From: Vulcanimicrobiota bacterium
GTDB lineage: Bacteria > Vulcanimicrobiota > Xenobia > Xenobiales > Xenobiaceae
Length of the DNA: 64,000 nt
Direction: 5' to 3'
NCBI GenBank assembly: GCA_944322965.1
Contig: CALUQR010000001.1
Coordinates: 1-64,000, forward strand
Shown here: piece by piece, positions 6,979 through 15,511 of the stretch
Numbering within the stretch: the first letter of the stretch is position 1
How the letters are laid out: the number at the start of each line of letters is the position of its first letter
Position numbers and translations under genes: made by a program
The notes under the pieces: model-generated
Database searches by the model: none
Told to the model about the DNA's origin: nothing
Seen by the model: the letters and a program-made list of their open reading frames with translations, nothing else

Positions 6979-9519
6979 ATGCCTGTAGTTCCCTCTCTCG
7001 ACACTCAATCTTATCTCAACTATGAAGAGCTGAGCGCTTACCTGCAGAGTATCGCGGCGGCGGTCCCCCAATTGGCGCGGGTCTTCTCTTTGGGTAATTC
7101 TCTGGGGGGTAGAGCTCTGTGGGTAGTAGAGGTTACTAATACTAATACTGGCGCTCCCTCCTCTAAGCCGGCTATCTGGCTAGACGGCAGTATCCACGGG
7201 GGCCAATTCTCTACTTCTAGCGCCTGTTTAGCTATTTTGCAGCGTTTGGCGGCCGAGCATGGTCGCAATCCTCTCATTACCGAGCTCTTAGATAATAATA
7301 CTTTTTATATCGCTCCTCGTTTAGCTCCCGATGGGGCGGAGTTGGCTTTAGCTTCGGGGCTGGTCACTTCGGCTGGCAGGCGTTTAGGTTTTGTAGACGG
7401 GGTCCGGGAGGGTTTAGTTCCGGGGGATATTAATGGCGACGGCCGCATTTTGCAGATGCGCATAGCCGATCCTTACGGTCAGTGGAAGGCCAGTGGGCGG
7501 GATAACCGTCTGATGACGCCGCGGGAGCCGGGCGACTTAGAGGGTAAGTTCTACCGCCTCTACCGGGAGGGTCTCTTAGATCGGGATTGTCGCGGCCCTC
7601 TGCGCTTGCGCCTGACCGATTCGAAGCGGGCTTTAAGTAACGACTTTACGGCCGAAGGGGTAGAGTCTAGTCACCATTATGGGGAGAGCGGTTATAGCGG
7701 TCCCTTCTCGCAGGTGGAGTCGCGTCTAGTTAGCCTCTTCTTGCATAGTTTGAGTAATCTCTGTTTGGCCGTCTCTTTCCGCAGTGGGGAGGGGGGCGTC
7801 TCTATCCCCACTGGCCCGCGGGTGCAGCGGCGCGATCAGGCTCTCTTCCGCCTCTTAGCGGGCAAGGTGGCGGAGTTGACTAATATTCCCGTCCAGGAGA
7901 GCGCGGAGTATACCGACTTTGCCGACTGGATGTATTTAGAATTGGGCGTTCCCTGCCTGCGCTTAGATCCTTGGAACCTCTTGCGCGTGGCCTGTCCCGA
8001 TGCGGAAGTGGCCGAATGTAACGAGGCTTCGATGTTGGCCGTCTTGCGTTGGTTAGATCGCAATAACGGCGGGCGGGGGATCGTCCCTTGGAGCGAGATC
8101 GAGCATCCCCAGTTGGGCAAGGTGGAGGTAGGGGGCTGGGATCCGGCTCTCAGTTGGTTCAATCCTCCTCCCGGCGAGCTATTGGAGTCGCTCTTAGAGG
8201 CGGAGAGCGCGGCGGTCTTTACTTTGGCCGCTACTTTGCCCAAGTTGAGTTTGGGCGAGTGTCGCGATCAGATCGTAGGTTGGGCGGAGGCTGAAGATAG
8301 CGAGCAAGAAGAGGGCGAACTCTTACCTTTGCGAGTTATAGAGGTCGAGGTCCAAAACGAAGGTTATCTAGCCAGCTACTTGACGGAAGAGTTGCGCGAG
8401 CGGGAGGAGCCTTTGATTGCTGAGATCGATCTGCCCGAGGGGGCGGAGCTCCTCTTAGGCGATTCTCGGGTGGAGCGCGCCCCTTTGGCGGGGATCGTCT
8501 CCGTCCTCTTGCGGCGCAATCTGAATTGGCCTCTCTTTAGCGGCTGTTCCGATACTCAGCGTTTAGTAGAGCGCTGGTTGGTGCGGGGGAGGGGCGAGGT
8601 CGTAGTCTCGGCGCGCCATCCGCGGGGCGGAGTAGTGCAGTTTGTCTCCGATGGGGCCGGTACGCCCCTCTTGCAGCGCTCTAAGGTTTTAAAACCTAGC
8701 GCCATTATCCCCGACTTTGCCCAACTGCCCTATGTCGGCTTAGCTTCGGCCATGCTGGGGGTGGCTGAACCCGTGGCGGCCGGTTCCGCTCCCAAGGCGC
8801 CCTCTCTGCCGCGGGCCTCCTTTAAGATCCCCGTAGCCTCTAAGAGCGGCGCTCTGCGCAGTTCCTTAGAACCTACTCCCCCCTCCGATTTGGCTCAGGC
8901 CCTGAGCTCTCTAGAGAAGGAGGAGGCGTCCCCTCCTGTGCGTCCGCTCAATTTGACGGAGAGCGGCTCCGGGGGCGAGGCGCCTAAAAGCCCTCCCCGG
9001 GCGGCGGTGCGCGGAGGTTATAAGCCCATAGCTCTGGGGGGTATCGCTCCTAAGCGTCCCTCTAGCTTAGAGCCCCAACCCGTCTCCGCTTTAGAGAAGA
9101 GCGGCGAAAGTAAGAGTTTAGGCGGTCTCCATAAAGCGGCCGCGCCCCGCCCCCCTGCAGTGGAGGAAGCGCCCGCTCCGGCGGCCCGCGAGGAGTCTCC
9201 TCTGCGCAAGAGTATCGCCCGCAATAGGGTGAAGCCTTCGGGTCGAGTCTTTGGCCAGCCGCCGCCTAAGGGCAATCAGGTCTTGACGGGCTCCCGGGCA
9301 GCGGAGGCGGAGGCGCGGGCGGCCGAGCGCGAAGAGCGCCCTGCTCCCCCCAGGCGAGGCGAGGTCAAACCCCATCCCCTCTTACCGAGCAAGAGTAGCC
9401 GCCCCGCCCCGCTCCCCCAAGAGTCTCTGCCGGAGGTAGCCACCCCGGAAGACGACGGTTTAGAGGGTCCTTTGGCCCCCTCCGCGCCCTTACTCTTGCG
9501 GCGCAATCGTGAGGAGTAA
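6979..9519 (+). CDS. M14 carboxypeptidase-like protein with degenerate active site and long disordered tail
   Basis: This 846-residue protein starts at ATG 6979, seven bases after GGGGTG. Residues 10-345 follow the M14 zinc-carboxypeptidase fold, including the insert seen in one M14 subgroup (GDINGDGRILQMRIADPYGQ, about 148-167). The catalytic set is altered. The usual HxxE zinc motif reads H73-G-G-Q76, the later His is Arg267 (SFRSGEGG), the 'LNRNF' arginine region reads LSNDF, and the final Glu position reads Asp in LRLDPW. Residues from about 600 to the end are Pro/Ala/Ser/Lys-rich and probably disordered. I infer a non-catalytic binding protein. No signal peptide is visible. Confidence 0.65.
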   Translation: MPVVPSLDTQSYLNYEELSAYLQSIAAAVPQLARVFSLGNSLGGRALWVVEVTNTNTGAPSSKPAIWLDGSIHGGQFSTSSACLAILQRLAAEHGRNPLITELLDNNTFYIAPRLAPDGAELALASGLVTSAGRRLGFVDGVREGLVPGDINGDGRILQMRIADPYGQWKASGRDNRLMTPREPGDLEGKFYRLYREGLLDRDCRGPLRLRLTDSKRALSNDFTAEGVESSHHYGESGYSGPFSQVESRLVSLFLHSLSNLCLAVSFRSGEGGVSIPTGPRVQRRDQALFRLLAGKVAELTNIPVQESAEYTDFADWMYLELGVPCLRLDPWNLLRVACPDAEVAECNEASMLAVLRWLDRNNGGRGIVPWSEIEHPQLGKVEVGGWDPALSWFNPPPGELLESLLEAESAAVFTLAATLPKLSLGECRDQIVGWAEAEDSEQEEGELLPLRVIEVEVQNEGYLASYLTEELREREEPLIAEIDLPEGAELLLGDSRVERAPLAGIVSVLLRRNLNWPLFSGCSDTQRLVERWLVRGRGEVVVSARHPRGGVVQFVSDGAGTPLLQRSKVLKPSAIIPDFAQLPYVGLASAMLGVAEPVAAGSAPKAPSLPRASFKIPVASKSGALRSSLEPTPPSDLAQALSSLEKEEASPPVRPLNLTESGSGGEAPKSPPRAAVRGGYKPIALGGIAPKRPSSLEPQPVSALEKSGESKSLGGLHKAAAPRPPAVEEAPAPAAREESPLRKSIARNRVKPSGRVFGQPPPKGNQVLTGSRAAEAEARAAEREERPAPPRRGEVKPHPLLPSKSSRPAPLPQESLPEVATPEDDGLEGPLAPSAPLLLRRNREE

Positions 9520-9544
9520 GAGGCTAGAAAGAGAGCGCTTTTAA

Positions 9545-9588
9545 AAGGTATTAGCCCCCAGCCCTAAAGGGCTGGGGGCTAATACCTT
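9545..9588. terminator. Perfect 21-bp hairpin between convergent genes
   Basis: Bases 9545-9565 and 9568-9588 are exact reverse complements with AA between them. The minus-strand side is followed by TTTTAAAA, so it can end the phosphate transporter transcript. On the plus side there is no T-run, and termination of the M14-like gene is only plausible. Confidence 0.65.
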
Positions 9589-9628
9589 AGGGGGCCTTTA
9601 CAATAGAGGCTCTAAAATGAGGGGTTCT

Positions 9629-10660
9629 TTATTGTAAGCCGGGGTCTAAGTAGCGGATGACGTAGTAGCTGGCGGCGGCGATAGCGGCGGCGGCCGGCAG
9701 AGTCATAATCCAGGCTCCAGCGATATTATAGGCGATACTCCAGCGCACGGCGTTGAGGCGCTTTACGGCTCCTACGCCCATAATACAGGCGGTAATGACG
9801 TGCGTAGTGGAGATGGGCATACCGAAGTAGGCGGTGGTCATCAAGATAGCGGAGGCGGTAACTTCGGCCGCGCAGCCGTGGACCGGTTGCAGGCGGGCCA
9901 CTTTAGCGCCCAGGGTGCGGATAATGCGCCAACCTCCAGCCATCGTGCCTAAGGCGATGGCCGCGGCGCAGGCCAGCTGGGTAAACCAGCGTACGTCGTG
10001 GTTGGGCTGAATACTGGGATCGATAAGTCCGCCGCTGGCCGCAGCCAAGAGGGCGATAGTGATAATACCCATAACCTTCTGGGCGTCGTTGGCGCCGTGG
10101 GCTAAGGCCATGAGTCCGGCGGTGATACACTGTCCGATTTTGAATTTATGACCTACGGAGGGGTGGGCTTTGCGCAGGAGCCAGTAGAGGCTCAACATGA
10201 CCAGGTAGCCCAAGATGAGACCTAAGATAGGGGACATGATGCCCGGGATGACGACGTGATCTAATACTCCCCACCATTTGACGCCATCTAAGCCCATGCG
10301 GGCCATACCTACGCCTACCAATCCCCCTACTAGAGCGTGGGAGGAGGAGGAGGGCAAGCCCCAGAGCCAGGTCAGGAGGTTCCAGACTATGGCTCCTATG
10401 AGGGCGGCTAAGATTAGCGATTGTCGATTGACCGCCTCAGGGGGCACGATCCCTTCACTGACCGTTTTGGCCACCCCCGTGAAGAGGAAGGCGCCTATTA
10501 AGTTACAGATAGCGGCCATAATTACCGCGTTGCGCGGGGTCATGGCTCGCGTCGAGACCACGGTGGCGATGGCGTTGGCGGCGTCGTGGAAGCCGTTTAC
10601 ATAGTCGAAGGCTAGGGCGATAATGATGACCGCCGCTAGGATCCAGATAGTTTCTTGCAT
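9629..10660 (-). CDS. pit: PiT-family inorganic phosphate transporter
   Basis: This 343-residue inner-membrane protein belongs to the PiT (PHO-4) family, which couples phosphate or metal-phosphate uptake to cation movement. The duplicated signature is visible as FDYVNGFHDAANAIATVVST near residue 20 and AHGANDAQKVMGIITIALLA near residue 185. The GLPSSSSHALVGG and PISTTHVITA motifs are intact. It is the short form, without the central loop of E. coli PitA. The partner DUF47/PhoU-like gene often found upstream is absent. ATG at 10660 follows a purine-rich TAAGAAG. A terminator hairpin lies 67 bp upstream on the same strand. Confidence 0.93.
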   Translation of the reverse strand: MQETIWILAAVIIIALAFDYVNGFHDAANAIATVVSTRAMTPRNAVIMAAICNLIGAFLFTGVAKTVSEGIVPPEAVNRQSLILAALIGAIVWNLLTWLWGLPSSSSHALVGGLVGVGMARMGLDGVKWWGVLDHVVIPGIMSPILGLILGYLVMLSLYWLLRKAHPSVGHKFKIGQCITAGLMALAHGANDAQKVMGIITIALLAAASGGLIDPSIQPNHDVRWFTQLACAAAIALGTMAGGWRIIRTLGAKVARLQPVHGCAAEVTASAILMTTAYFGMPISTTHVITACIMGVGAVKRLNAVRWSIAYNIAGAWIMTLPAAAAIAAASYYVIRYLDPGLQ

Positions 10661-10719
10661 GTTCTTCTTACTCTCTCGGACTACAGTATCGATATTTTCT
10701 AGATGTGGAGAAAGAGAAA

Positions 10720-11107
10720 ATAAAAAAACCGCTCGAGCTCGGAATAGCTCAGCGGTTAGAAATAAATTTTAAAAGATTGAGTCTCCTCAACTGAGATAAG
10801 GTAGGGGCGAGCCGTTGATAGCTCGCGTGACTATTCGGTATGGCCAAAACTGTACGTAACATCTATTCCAACCTAAACCGCAGGCTCATTCTGGAGGTCC
10901 ATTTTTTTCCCTTCTAGGAAATAAAGAGAATTTTGGCCGCCAGACAGAGCGGGGCGCCAGCCCGCTAAAACTGGCGCCCCGTTCCGTATGTGAAGCCCCG
11001 GGGAGAGCTATTCCCCGAGAACTACAAGGAATTAGGAGGAACTCTGTTTTGATGCCCAAGCTTTTCGGCCCAGACATTACCACAGCCGAAGGCTTACTCA
11101 GCCTTAC
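10720..11107 (-). ncRNA. Candidate structured ncRNA (about 390 nt) or leader of the phosphate transporter gene
   Basis: A strong promoter (11114-11142) and an intrinsic terminator (10722-10757) bracket this stretch on the minus strand, with no convincing reading frame. Stems seen include an 11-bp helix CGGGGCGCCAG/CTGGCGCCCCG (about 10951-10982), GCGAGC/GCTCGC near 10806-10826, TTGAG-GAGA-CTCAA near 10778-10791, and a long-range GGCCAAAA/TTTTGGCC pair (about 10930-10937 with 10842-10849). I found no tmRNA, RNase P, 6S, SRP, T-box or B12 motifs. A nine-codon frame with a good ribosome site lies at 10902-10873. It could instead be an attenuated 5' leader of the transporter at 10660. Confidence 0.5.
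10722..10757 (-). terminator. Intrinsic terminator on the minus strand
   Basis: Read on the minus strand, AACCGCTGAGCT pairs with AGCTCGAGCGGTT with one bulged base, followed by seven T residues. It lies 60 bp before the phosphate transporter start, so it either ends a separate RNA or attenuates the leader. Confidence 0.8.
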
Positions 11108-11113
11108 GCGCCT

Positions 11114-11142
11114 ATTGTATCGATTTAAAAGGGATAAGTCAA
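11114..11142 (-). promoter_or_regulatory. Strong sigma-70-type promoter
   Basis: On the minus strand TTGACT (11142-11137) is followed by a 17-bp spacer and TACAAT (11119-11114), each one mismatch from consensus. Transcription should start near 11107. Confidence 0.7.
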
Positions 11143-11383
11143 GATATAAATTCGAAATTAAAAGGTAGTAAACAGAACAATATAACAAATTTTGTTTAAT
11201 TAGAAGATAAGGATCGTTTGTTTTTAAGACTAAAAGAGTTGACGGAAGGCGGGAGCCTCCGCTTGGGTCTAGAAAAGGGTCTGAGTTGCTAAAATTTAAC
11301 AATTGTGGAGGGCTCAAAGCCCGATAAAACAGCCCCTGGCAGATCGTTTGGAAGTCTTTGTTAACATGTTTTTTACTTATGAG

Positions 11384-11413
11384 TTACACTCGAGCAATAC
11401 CCGATCTCTATAA
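11384..11413 (+). promoter_or_regulatory. Possible promoter of the flagellar operon
   Basis: A consensus -10 box TATAAT lies at 11408-11413, about 50 bp before fliK. The -35 is weak (TTACAC, 11384-11389, 18-bp spacer). Confidence 0.35.
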
Positions 11414-11465
11414 TGCAGGTGTGGAGGAGGGCTCAAAGCTCTCCCTTATTTAGAGGAGGAAGGCT

Positions 11466-12923
11466 ATGCAGATGCTCAATATGACGTCAATGCCCAAGAT
11501 GGCTCAGCCTGCCTCTCTAGGGGCCGGTTCCGCTCCCAGCGCTCCGGCGGCGCGTCAGGCGGGAGGGGGCAATCCCTTCGCCTCTTTAGCGGGAGGGCGG
11601 GGGACCTCCGCGCCCAGTTTTAGCGTGCTCAACTTTACCGCTCTGGGGCGCGGTTTATCCCAGTTCCAGCCCGGCCAGACTTTGAGCGGCCAGGTGGTCA
11701 GTCAAGAGCCCAATGGCATGTTCAATATGCGCTTTGGCAATACGCTCTTGCAGGCGCCGCCGCAGACCCCTTTGAGCGTAGGGCAGCAGCTCAACGTCAC
11801 CGTCACCGACCGCGGTCAGGGGACTTTGGGCTTACAGATGAGTACCGCCCCGCCTCCCACCGCCCCCAGCGAGGCCCTCACTCAGACCTTAGTAAAGTTA
11901 GATATCCCCATGTCGGAGGGGAATTATATGTTAGCCAACTCTATGGTCGAGCATGGGGCTCCCTTAGATAAGGCTACCTTCCAGAGCTTGCAAAAGGCCT
12001 TGGCCCAGCTGCCGCAGACTTCCAATCCCTCCCTCTTCAGCGCTCGGGTGGGGGCTACGCTCTTCTTACAGAATAACCAGCTGCCCGTGACGGCCCAAAA
12101 TATTACCCTCTTAAGTAACTTTATCGCTCAACATCCCCAGCTGGGCCAGCAGATCTTCAATCTGCAGGGCGATATTAAGCGCTTACTCAATAATCCCCAG
12201 GGCGTCTCGGCTCGGGCTTTGCAAGTCTTAGATAAGGCGCCCGGCCTTTTGGGAGAGATGCTCTTAGGTCCGGGTGGGGAGGCTAAGGGGATGGGACGCT
12301 CCAACTCTAAGGCCAAGGCCCTCTTCGATCTGGCCCGTCAAGCGGGTATCGAGACCAACTTAGCTTTAGTAGGCGGGGCCGATCCCGATTGGGAGTTGTT
12401 GGCTCTCATGCGCCAGTTGCGTTCCCTTTTGAACTCTAAGCAGCTGCCGGAGGGGGCGCTCTCTAAGAATTTGGGCGCCTGGGAAGAGAATGTGGCCGCG
12501 CAGCGGCTGATCAATCAGGGGACCCCCGACTCTTCCTTAGGTTTTTACTTTATGCAGATCCCCTTGCGCTACCATTTGGGGGAGAGGGCGGAGGTCTGGC
12601 TGCGTTATAGGATCCGCGAAGATGGGGCGCGGGTAGTAGATAGCGAGGGGGGAGTTATAGAGTTCTACGTCCAGACGGAGGCTCTGGGAGAGATCTGCTA
12701 CAAGGTGGAGATCGCCCACGGGGCGCTCAATCTGGAAGCCAAAGTAGAAAACGAAGAGATCCTCGGTTACTTAGAGGCTTATCTGCCCGCTTTGGGCGAG
12801 CGTCTCCAAGAGGCCGGGTGGCTCTTAGGAAATTGGAGCGTCGATCTCCAAGATTCTGAGGCTCGGGAGTTAGTCGACTGCCATGAGCTCTCTACGCTGG
12901 AGGCGCTCGATGTGCAAGCCTGA
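11466..12923 (+). CDS. fliK: Flagellar hook-length control protein FliK-like
   Basis: This 485-residue protein has a Pro/Gly/Ala-rich low-complexity N-terminus and a small beta domain at about 75-120 (GQTLSGQVVSQEPNGMFNMR). Its middle is Gln/Leu-rich. The C-terminal region (about 360-470) fits the Flg_hook domain (IPLRYHLGERAEVWLRYRIR ... ALNLEAKV). FliK measures hook length and switches export specificity through FlhB. ATG at 11466 follows GAGGAGGAAGG. It overlaps the downstream FlhB-C-like gene by 14 nt, which supports the assignment because FlhB is its partner. FliK proteins diverge fast, so the call rests on the C-terminal domain and context. Confidence 0.75.
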   Translation: MQMLNMTSMPKMAQPASLGAGSAPSAPAARQAGGGNPFASLAGGRGTSAPSFSVLNFTALGRGLSQFQPGQTLSGQVVSQEPNGMFNMRFGNTLLQAPPQTPLSVGQQLNVTVTDRGQGTLGLQMSTAPPPTAPSEALTQTLVKLDIPMSEGNYMLANSMVEHGAPLDKATFQSLQKALAQLPQTSNPSLFSARVGATLFLQNNQLPVTAQNITLLSNFIAQHPQLGQQIFNLQGDIKRLLNNPQGVSARALQVLDKAPGLLGEMLLGPGGEAKGMGRSNSKAKALFDLARQAGIETNLALVGGADPDWELLALMRQLRSLLNSKQLPEGALSKNLGAWEENVAAQRLINQGTPDSSLGFYFMQIPLRYHLGERAEVWLRYRIREDGARVVDSEGGVIEFYVQTEALGEICYKVEIAHGALNLEAKVENEEILGYLEAYLPALGERLQEAGWLLGNWSVDLQDSEARELVDCHELSTLEALDVQA

Positions 12924-13224
12924 GGCTGCCAAAGTGGCGGTGACGGTAGGGCTCGACGCCCAAGGTAAGGAGCGAGTCATCGCTTCCGCCGCGGGAGAGA
13001 AGGCCCAGCAGGTCATAGAGGAGGCTCAGGCCAGCGGGGTTCCGGTGCGTGAGGATCCGCAATTAGTCGGAGACTTACTGCGGCGTCAGGGCGGGGGAGC
13101 GGCTATCGCCCCGGAGATCTACGAGCTTATGGCCTCCATTATAGACTTTACTCAAGAGTTGAGTGATTTGAGGATGGGGCGTCTCCCGGAAGACGGGGAT
13201 CCCCACTTCGAAGAGGATTCTTGA
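12910..13224 (+). CDS. FlhB cytoplasmic-domain-like protein (FhlX/YlqH type)
   Basis: This 104-residue protein resembles the cytoplasmic domain of FlhB/YscU without the membrane part (KVAVTVGLDAQGKERVIASA ... VPVREDPQLVGDLLRRQ ... IAPEIYELMASII). The NPTH autocleavage motif of full FlhB is not present. ATG at 12910 has GGAGG (12899-12903) six bases upstream, inside the end of fliK. Stand-alone FlhB-C proteins can partly replace the cleaved FlhB domain in export switching in some bacteria. Pairing with fliK is usual, for example in Bacillus-like gene orders. Confidence 0.8.
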   Translation: MCKPEAAKVAVTVGLDAQGKERVIASAAGEKAQQVIEEAQASGVPVREDPQLVGDLLRRQGGGAAIAPEIYELMASIIDFTQELSDLRMGRLPEDGDPHFEEDS

Positions 13225-13320
13225 GGGAAGGCCGTAGGGCCCCTGCGGGCGAAGGTAGTTTTGATTATATAAAGTTTGGGTTCGTGTGAGAGCGCGAGCT
13301 ACATTGTCGGAGGTGTTCCA

Positions 13321-14094
13321 ATGCTTGAAGGGATGAGAATGGCAGCTCAGGGTATGATGACCCAGGCCGCTAAACAGGATGTCATCACCAATAACTTAGC
13401 CAACGTGGGTACGGCGGGTTTCCGTAAAGAGAGTGCCCAGATTACCTCTTTTAACGAGATCCTCAATCGCGAGGTAGGCGGCATGGATGGCATGACCCAG
13501 TCTTCTTGCGAAATTTCTACCGCTCCCGGTATGGAAGTGTCGGGCAAGCTCTACACCAGCTCCGTCACCCATAACGCTCAGGGCTCTCTGAAGGAAACTG
13601 GCAATCCCTTTGACATGGCCTTGGACGACAATGGCCGCGGCTTCTTCACTATTCAGACTAAAGACGGCATCCGCTTCACCCGCGCCGGTAACTTCCACCT
13701 CTCCACCAACGGGGAGTTGGTAACCGCCGACGGTTCCCAGGTTATGGGTCACCGCGGTCCCATCAAATTGAATGGCAGCAACTTCACCGTCTCTAACGAT
13801 GGTATCATCTCCAGCGACGGTAAGGTTATCGATAAGATCTTGGTAGCCGTCTTCGATGAGACTGAGCAGCTCAAGCGCACCGGCGACAACCAGTTCTCCG
13901 CCAGCTCCAAGGTCAGCGCCACCAACGACTTCCAGCTCAAGCAGGGGTACGTAGAGCAGGCTAACGTCAACGCCTTGACCGAAATGGTCGATCTGATGAT
14001 GGTCACCCGCAACTACGAAGCCAACCAGAAGGTTTTACAAGCTAACGACAAGATGTTGGAGAAAGTGGTCAACAACGTAGGTCAAGTCCGTTAG
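13321..14094 (+). CDS. flgF: Flagellar proximal rod protein FlgF
   Basis: This 257-residue protein has the rod/hook N-terminal motif (MAAQGMMTQAAKQDVITNNL, then ANVGTAGF) and the matching C-terminal helix (TEMVDLMMVTRNYEANQKVL). The middle contains GFFTIQTKDGIRFTRAGNF, as in FlgF/FlgG. ATG at 13321 follows GGAGGTG; an upstream in-frame extension lacks a site. It is one of two tandem rod genes. The neighbour at 14149 is closer to FlgG, so this one is FlgF by order and similarity. It is exported by the flagellar type III apparatus to the periplasmic rod. Confidence 0.9.
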   Translation: MLEGMRMAAQGMMTQAAKQDVITNNLANVGTAGFRKESAQITSFNEILNREVGGMDGMTQSSCEISTAPGMEVSGKLYTSSVTHNAQGSLKETGNPFDMALDDNGRGFFTIQTKDGIRFTRAGNFHLSTNGELVTADGSQVMGHRGPIKLNGSNFTVSNDGIISSDGKVIDKILVAVFDETEQLKRTGDNQFSASSKVSATNDFQLKQGYVEQANVNALTEMVDLMMVTRNYEANQKVLQANDKMLEKVVNNVGQVR

Positions 14095-14148
14095 TTGAGG
14101 GCGCTCAGCGCCAAAACTTTAGAAAAATAGGTTTGGAGGAATGAAATT

Positions 14149-14919
14149 ATGATGCGTTCGCTGTACACTGCGGCCTCCGGTATGATGGCCCAGCAGATGA
14201 ATATGGATAATATTTCCAACAACTTGGCCAACGTGCAGTCCACGGGTTTTAAGAAGACCCGCATCGACTTCCAGGATCTGCTCTACGCCACTATGCAGGA
14301 TCCGGGCACGGAAGCCACCGCCGGCACCCAGATCGGTATGGGCGTACGGGCCTCCTCCACGGAGCGCATGTTCTCCCAGGGCTCTCTGCAGAAGACTAAT
14401 AATCCCTACGACGTGGCCATCCAGGGCGACGGTTTCTTCAAAGTGACCATGTCCGACGGCAGCGTGGCTTACACCCGCGACGGCGCTTTCAAGTACGATG
14501 GCGACAAGGGCCAGATCGTCACCAGCAGCGGCCAGTCCTTGGGCATCAACGTCCCCAAAGATGTGACCAACGTCGAAGTTCGTCCTAACGGCGAGGTCTT
14601 CGGTGTGCGCATCGACGGCGACGGCCAGCCCGAGAAGATCGCCCAGGTGAAGTTGACCCGCTTCCTCAACCCCGCCGGCTTGCAGGCTATTGGCGGTAAC
14701 CTCTACGTAGAGACCCCCGTAGCGGGCGCTAAGACGGAAGATATCCCCGGCGAGAACGGTTTGGGAGTCTTAGCTCAGGGCCACTTAGAGAAATCGAATA
14801 TCAACGTAGTGGAAGAGATGATCTCCATCGTCCAGGCGCAGCGGGCCTTCGAAATGAACCAGAAGGGCGTGCAGGCCGCCGACGAGATGATGCGCATGAC
14901 CAACCAGTTGCAGAGCTAG
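14149..14919 (+). CDS. flgG: Flagellar distal rod protein FlgG
   Basis: This 256-residue protein begins MMRSLYTAASGMMAQQMNMD, followed by NISNNLANVQSTGFKKTR, the classic FlgG start. The core motif PYDVAIQGDGFFKV and the C-terminal helix VVEEMISIVQAQRAFEMNQK are intact. The ribosome site GGAGGA lies about ten bases upstream of ATG. FlgG forms the distal rod that passes the outer membrane in diderms. A GC hairpin follows at about 14934-14967, before flgJ. Confidence 0.95.
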   Translation: MMRSLYTAASGMMAQQMNMDNISNNLANVQSTGFKKTRIDFQDLLYATMQDPGTEATAGTQIGMGVRASSTERMFSQGSLQKTNNPYDVAIQGDGFFKVTMSDGSVAYTRDGAFKYDGDKGQIVTSSGQSLGINVPKDVTNVEVRPNGEVFGVRIDGDGQPEKIAQVKLTRFLNPAGLQAIGGNLYVETPVAGAKTEDIPGENGLGVLAQGHLEKSNINVVEEMISIVQAQRAFEMNQKGVQAADEMMRMTNQLQS

Positions 14920-14985
14920 CAACTAATCTAAGAGCCCTCCGCCCCCTCTAAGCTGAGAGGGGGAGGGCCAGATGTGGAGGATCTT

Positions 14986-15294
14986 ATGCAAATTGAAGGC
15001 TTTACCCCCCAACCTTTAGCCCAGGCGGCTACGGCCTCCGCTCCCTCCCAGGCGGCTGATGAAGCTAAGTTGCGCGAAGCTTGTCAGCAGATGGAGAGCG
15101 TCTTCTTGAATCAGATGCTAGCTCAGATGCGCAAATGCAGCATGGCTGGCGAAGAGGGCGGCCTCTTTGGCAGTAAGGACCAGGAGATGTTCCAAGGTAT
15201 GCTCGACCAAGAGCGGGCTAAGGCCTGGTCCCAGAGTGGCGGCGTCGGTTTAGCCAGCATCCTCTTTGAGCAGATGAAGGGCCAGCAGATGTAG
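14986..15294 (+). CDS. flgJ: Rod-binding protein FlgJ (N-terminal domain only)
   Basis: This 102-residue protein matches the rod-binding domain at about residues 30-95 (LREACQQMESVFLNQMLAQM, then GLFGSKDQEMFQGMLDQERA). It lacks the C-terminal muramidase domain of enterobacterial FlgJ, as in many non-proteobacterial flagella. ATG at 14986 has GGAGG (14976-14980) five bases upstream; the GTG at 14974 overlaps that site and is not used. The domain caps the growing rod in the periplasm. A strong terminator follows at 15314, ending the flagellar operon. Confidence 0.88.
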   Translation: MQIEGFTPQPLAQAATASAPSQAADEAKLREACQQMESVFLNQMLAQMRKCSMAGEEGGLFGSKDQEMFQGMLDQERAKAWSQSGGVGLASILFEQMKGQQM

Positions 15295-15313
15295 GAAACC
15301 CCTACGTAGGTCT

Positions 15314-15373
15314 AGAGCCGCTATCCTCTCCCTTCCCCCAGGGGAGAGAGGGGATAGCGGCTCTTTATTTTTT
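15314..15373 (+). terminator. Strong intrinsic terminator after flgJ
   Basis: A 13-bp outer stem (AGAGCCGCTATCC with GGATAGCGGCTCT) and an inner TCTCCC/GGGAGA stem span 15314-15364. TTTATTTTTT follows. It separates the rod operon from fliA. Confidence 0.9.
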
Positions 15374-15511
15374 CAGAGAATAGAGCGGAGCTCCAGGGGG
15401 CTTAGAGAGGAAGTAAAGCGGCTATTCTGGAAATGAGAGACCAATTTTCTAGGGCGGATAGACCCACAGAGGATGGCTTTTTTATTGAGAATTTAGGCTA
15501 GGCGGAGCTTT

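Noticed and set aside
10886-11317. 143-residue open frame on the minus strand
   Set aside because: It spans the strong promoter and the structured RNA stems, has no ribosome site and has an unprotein-like composition.
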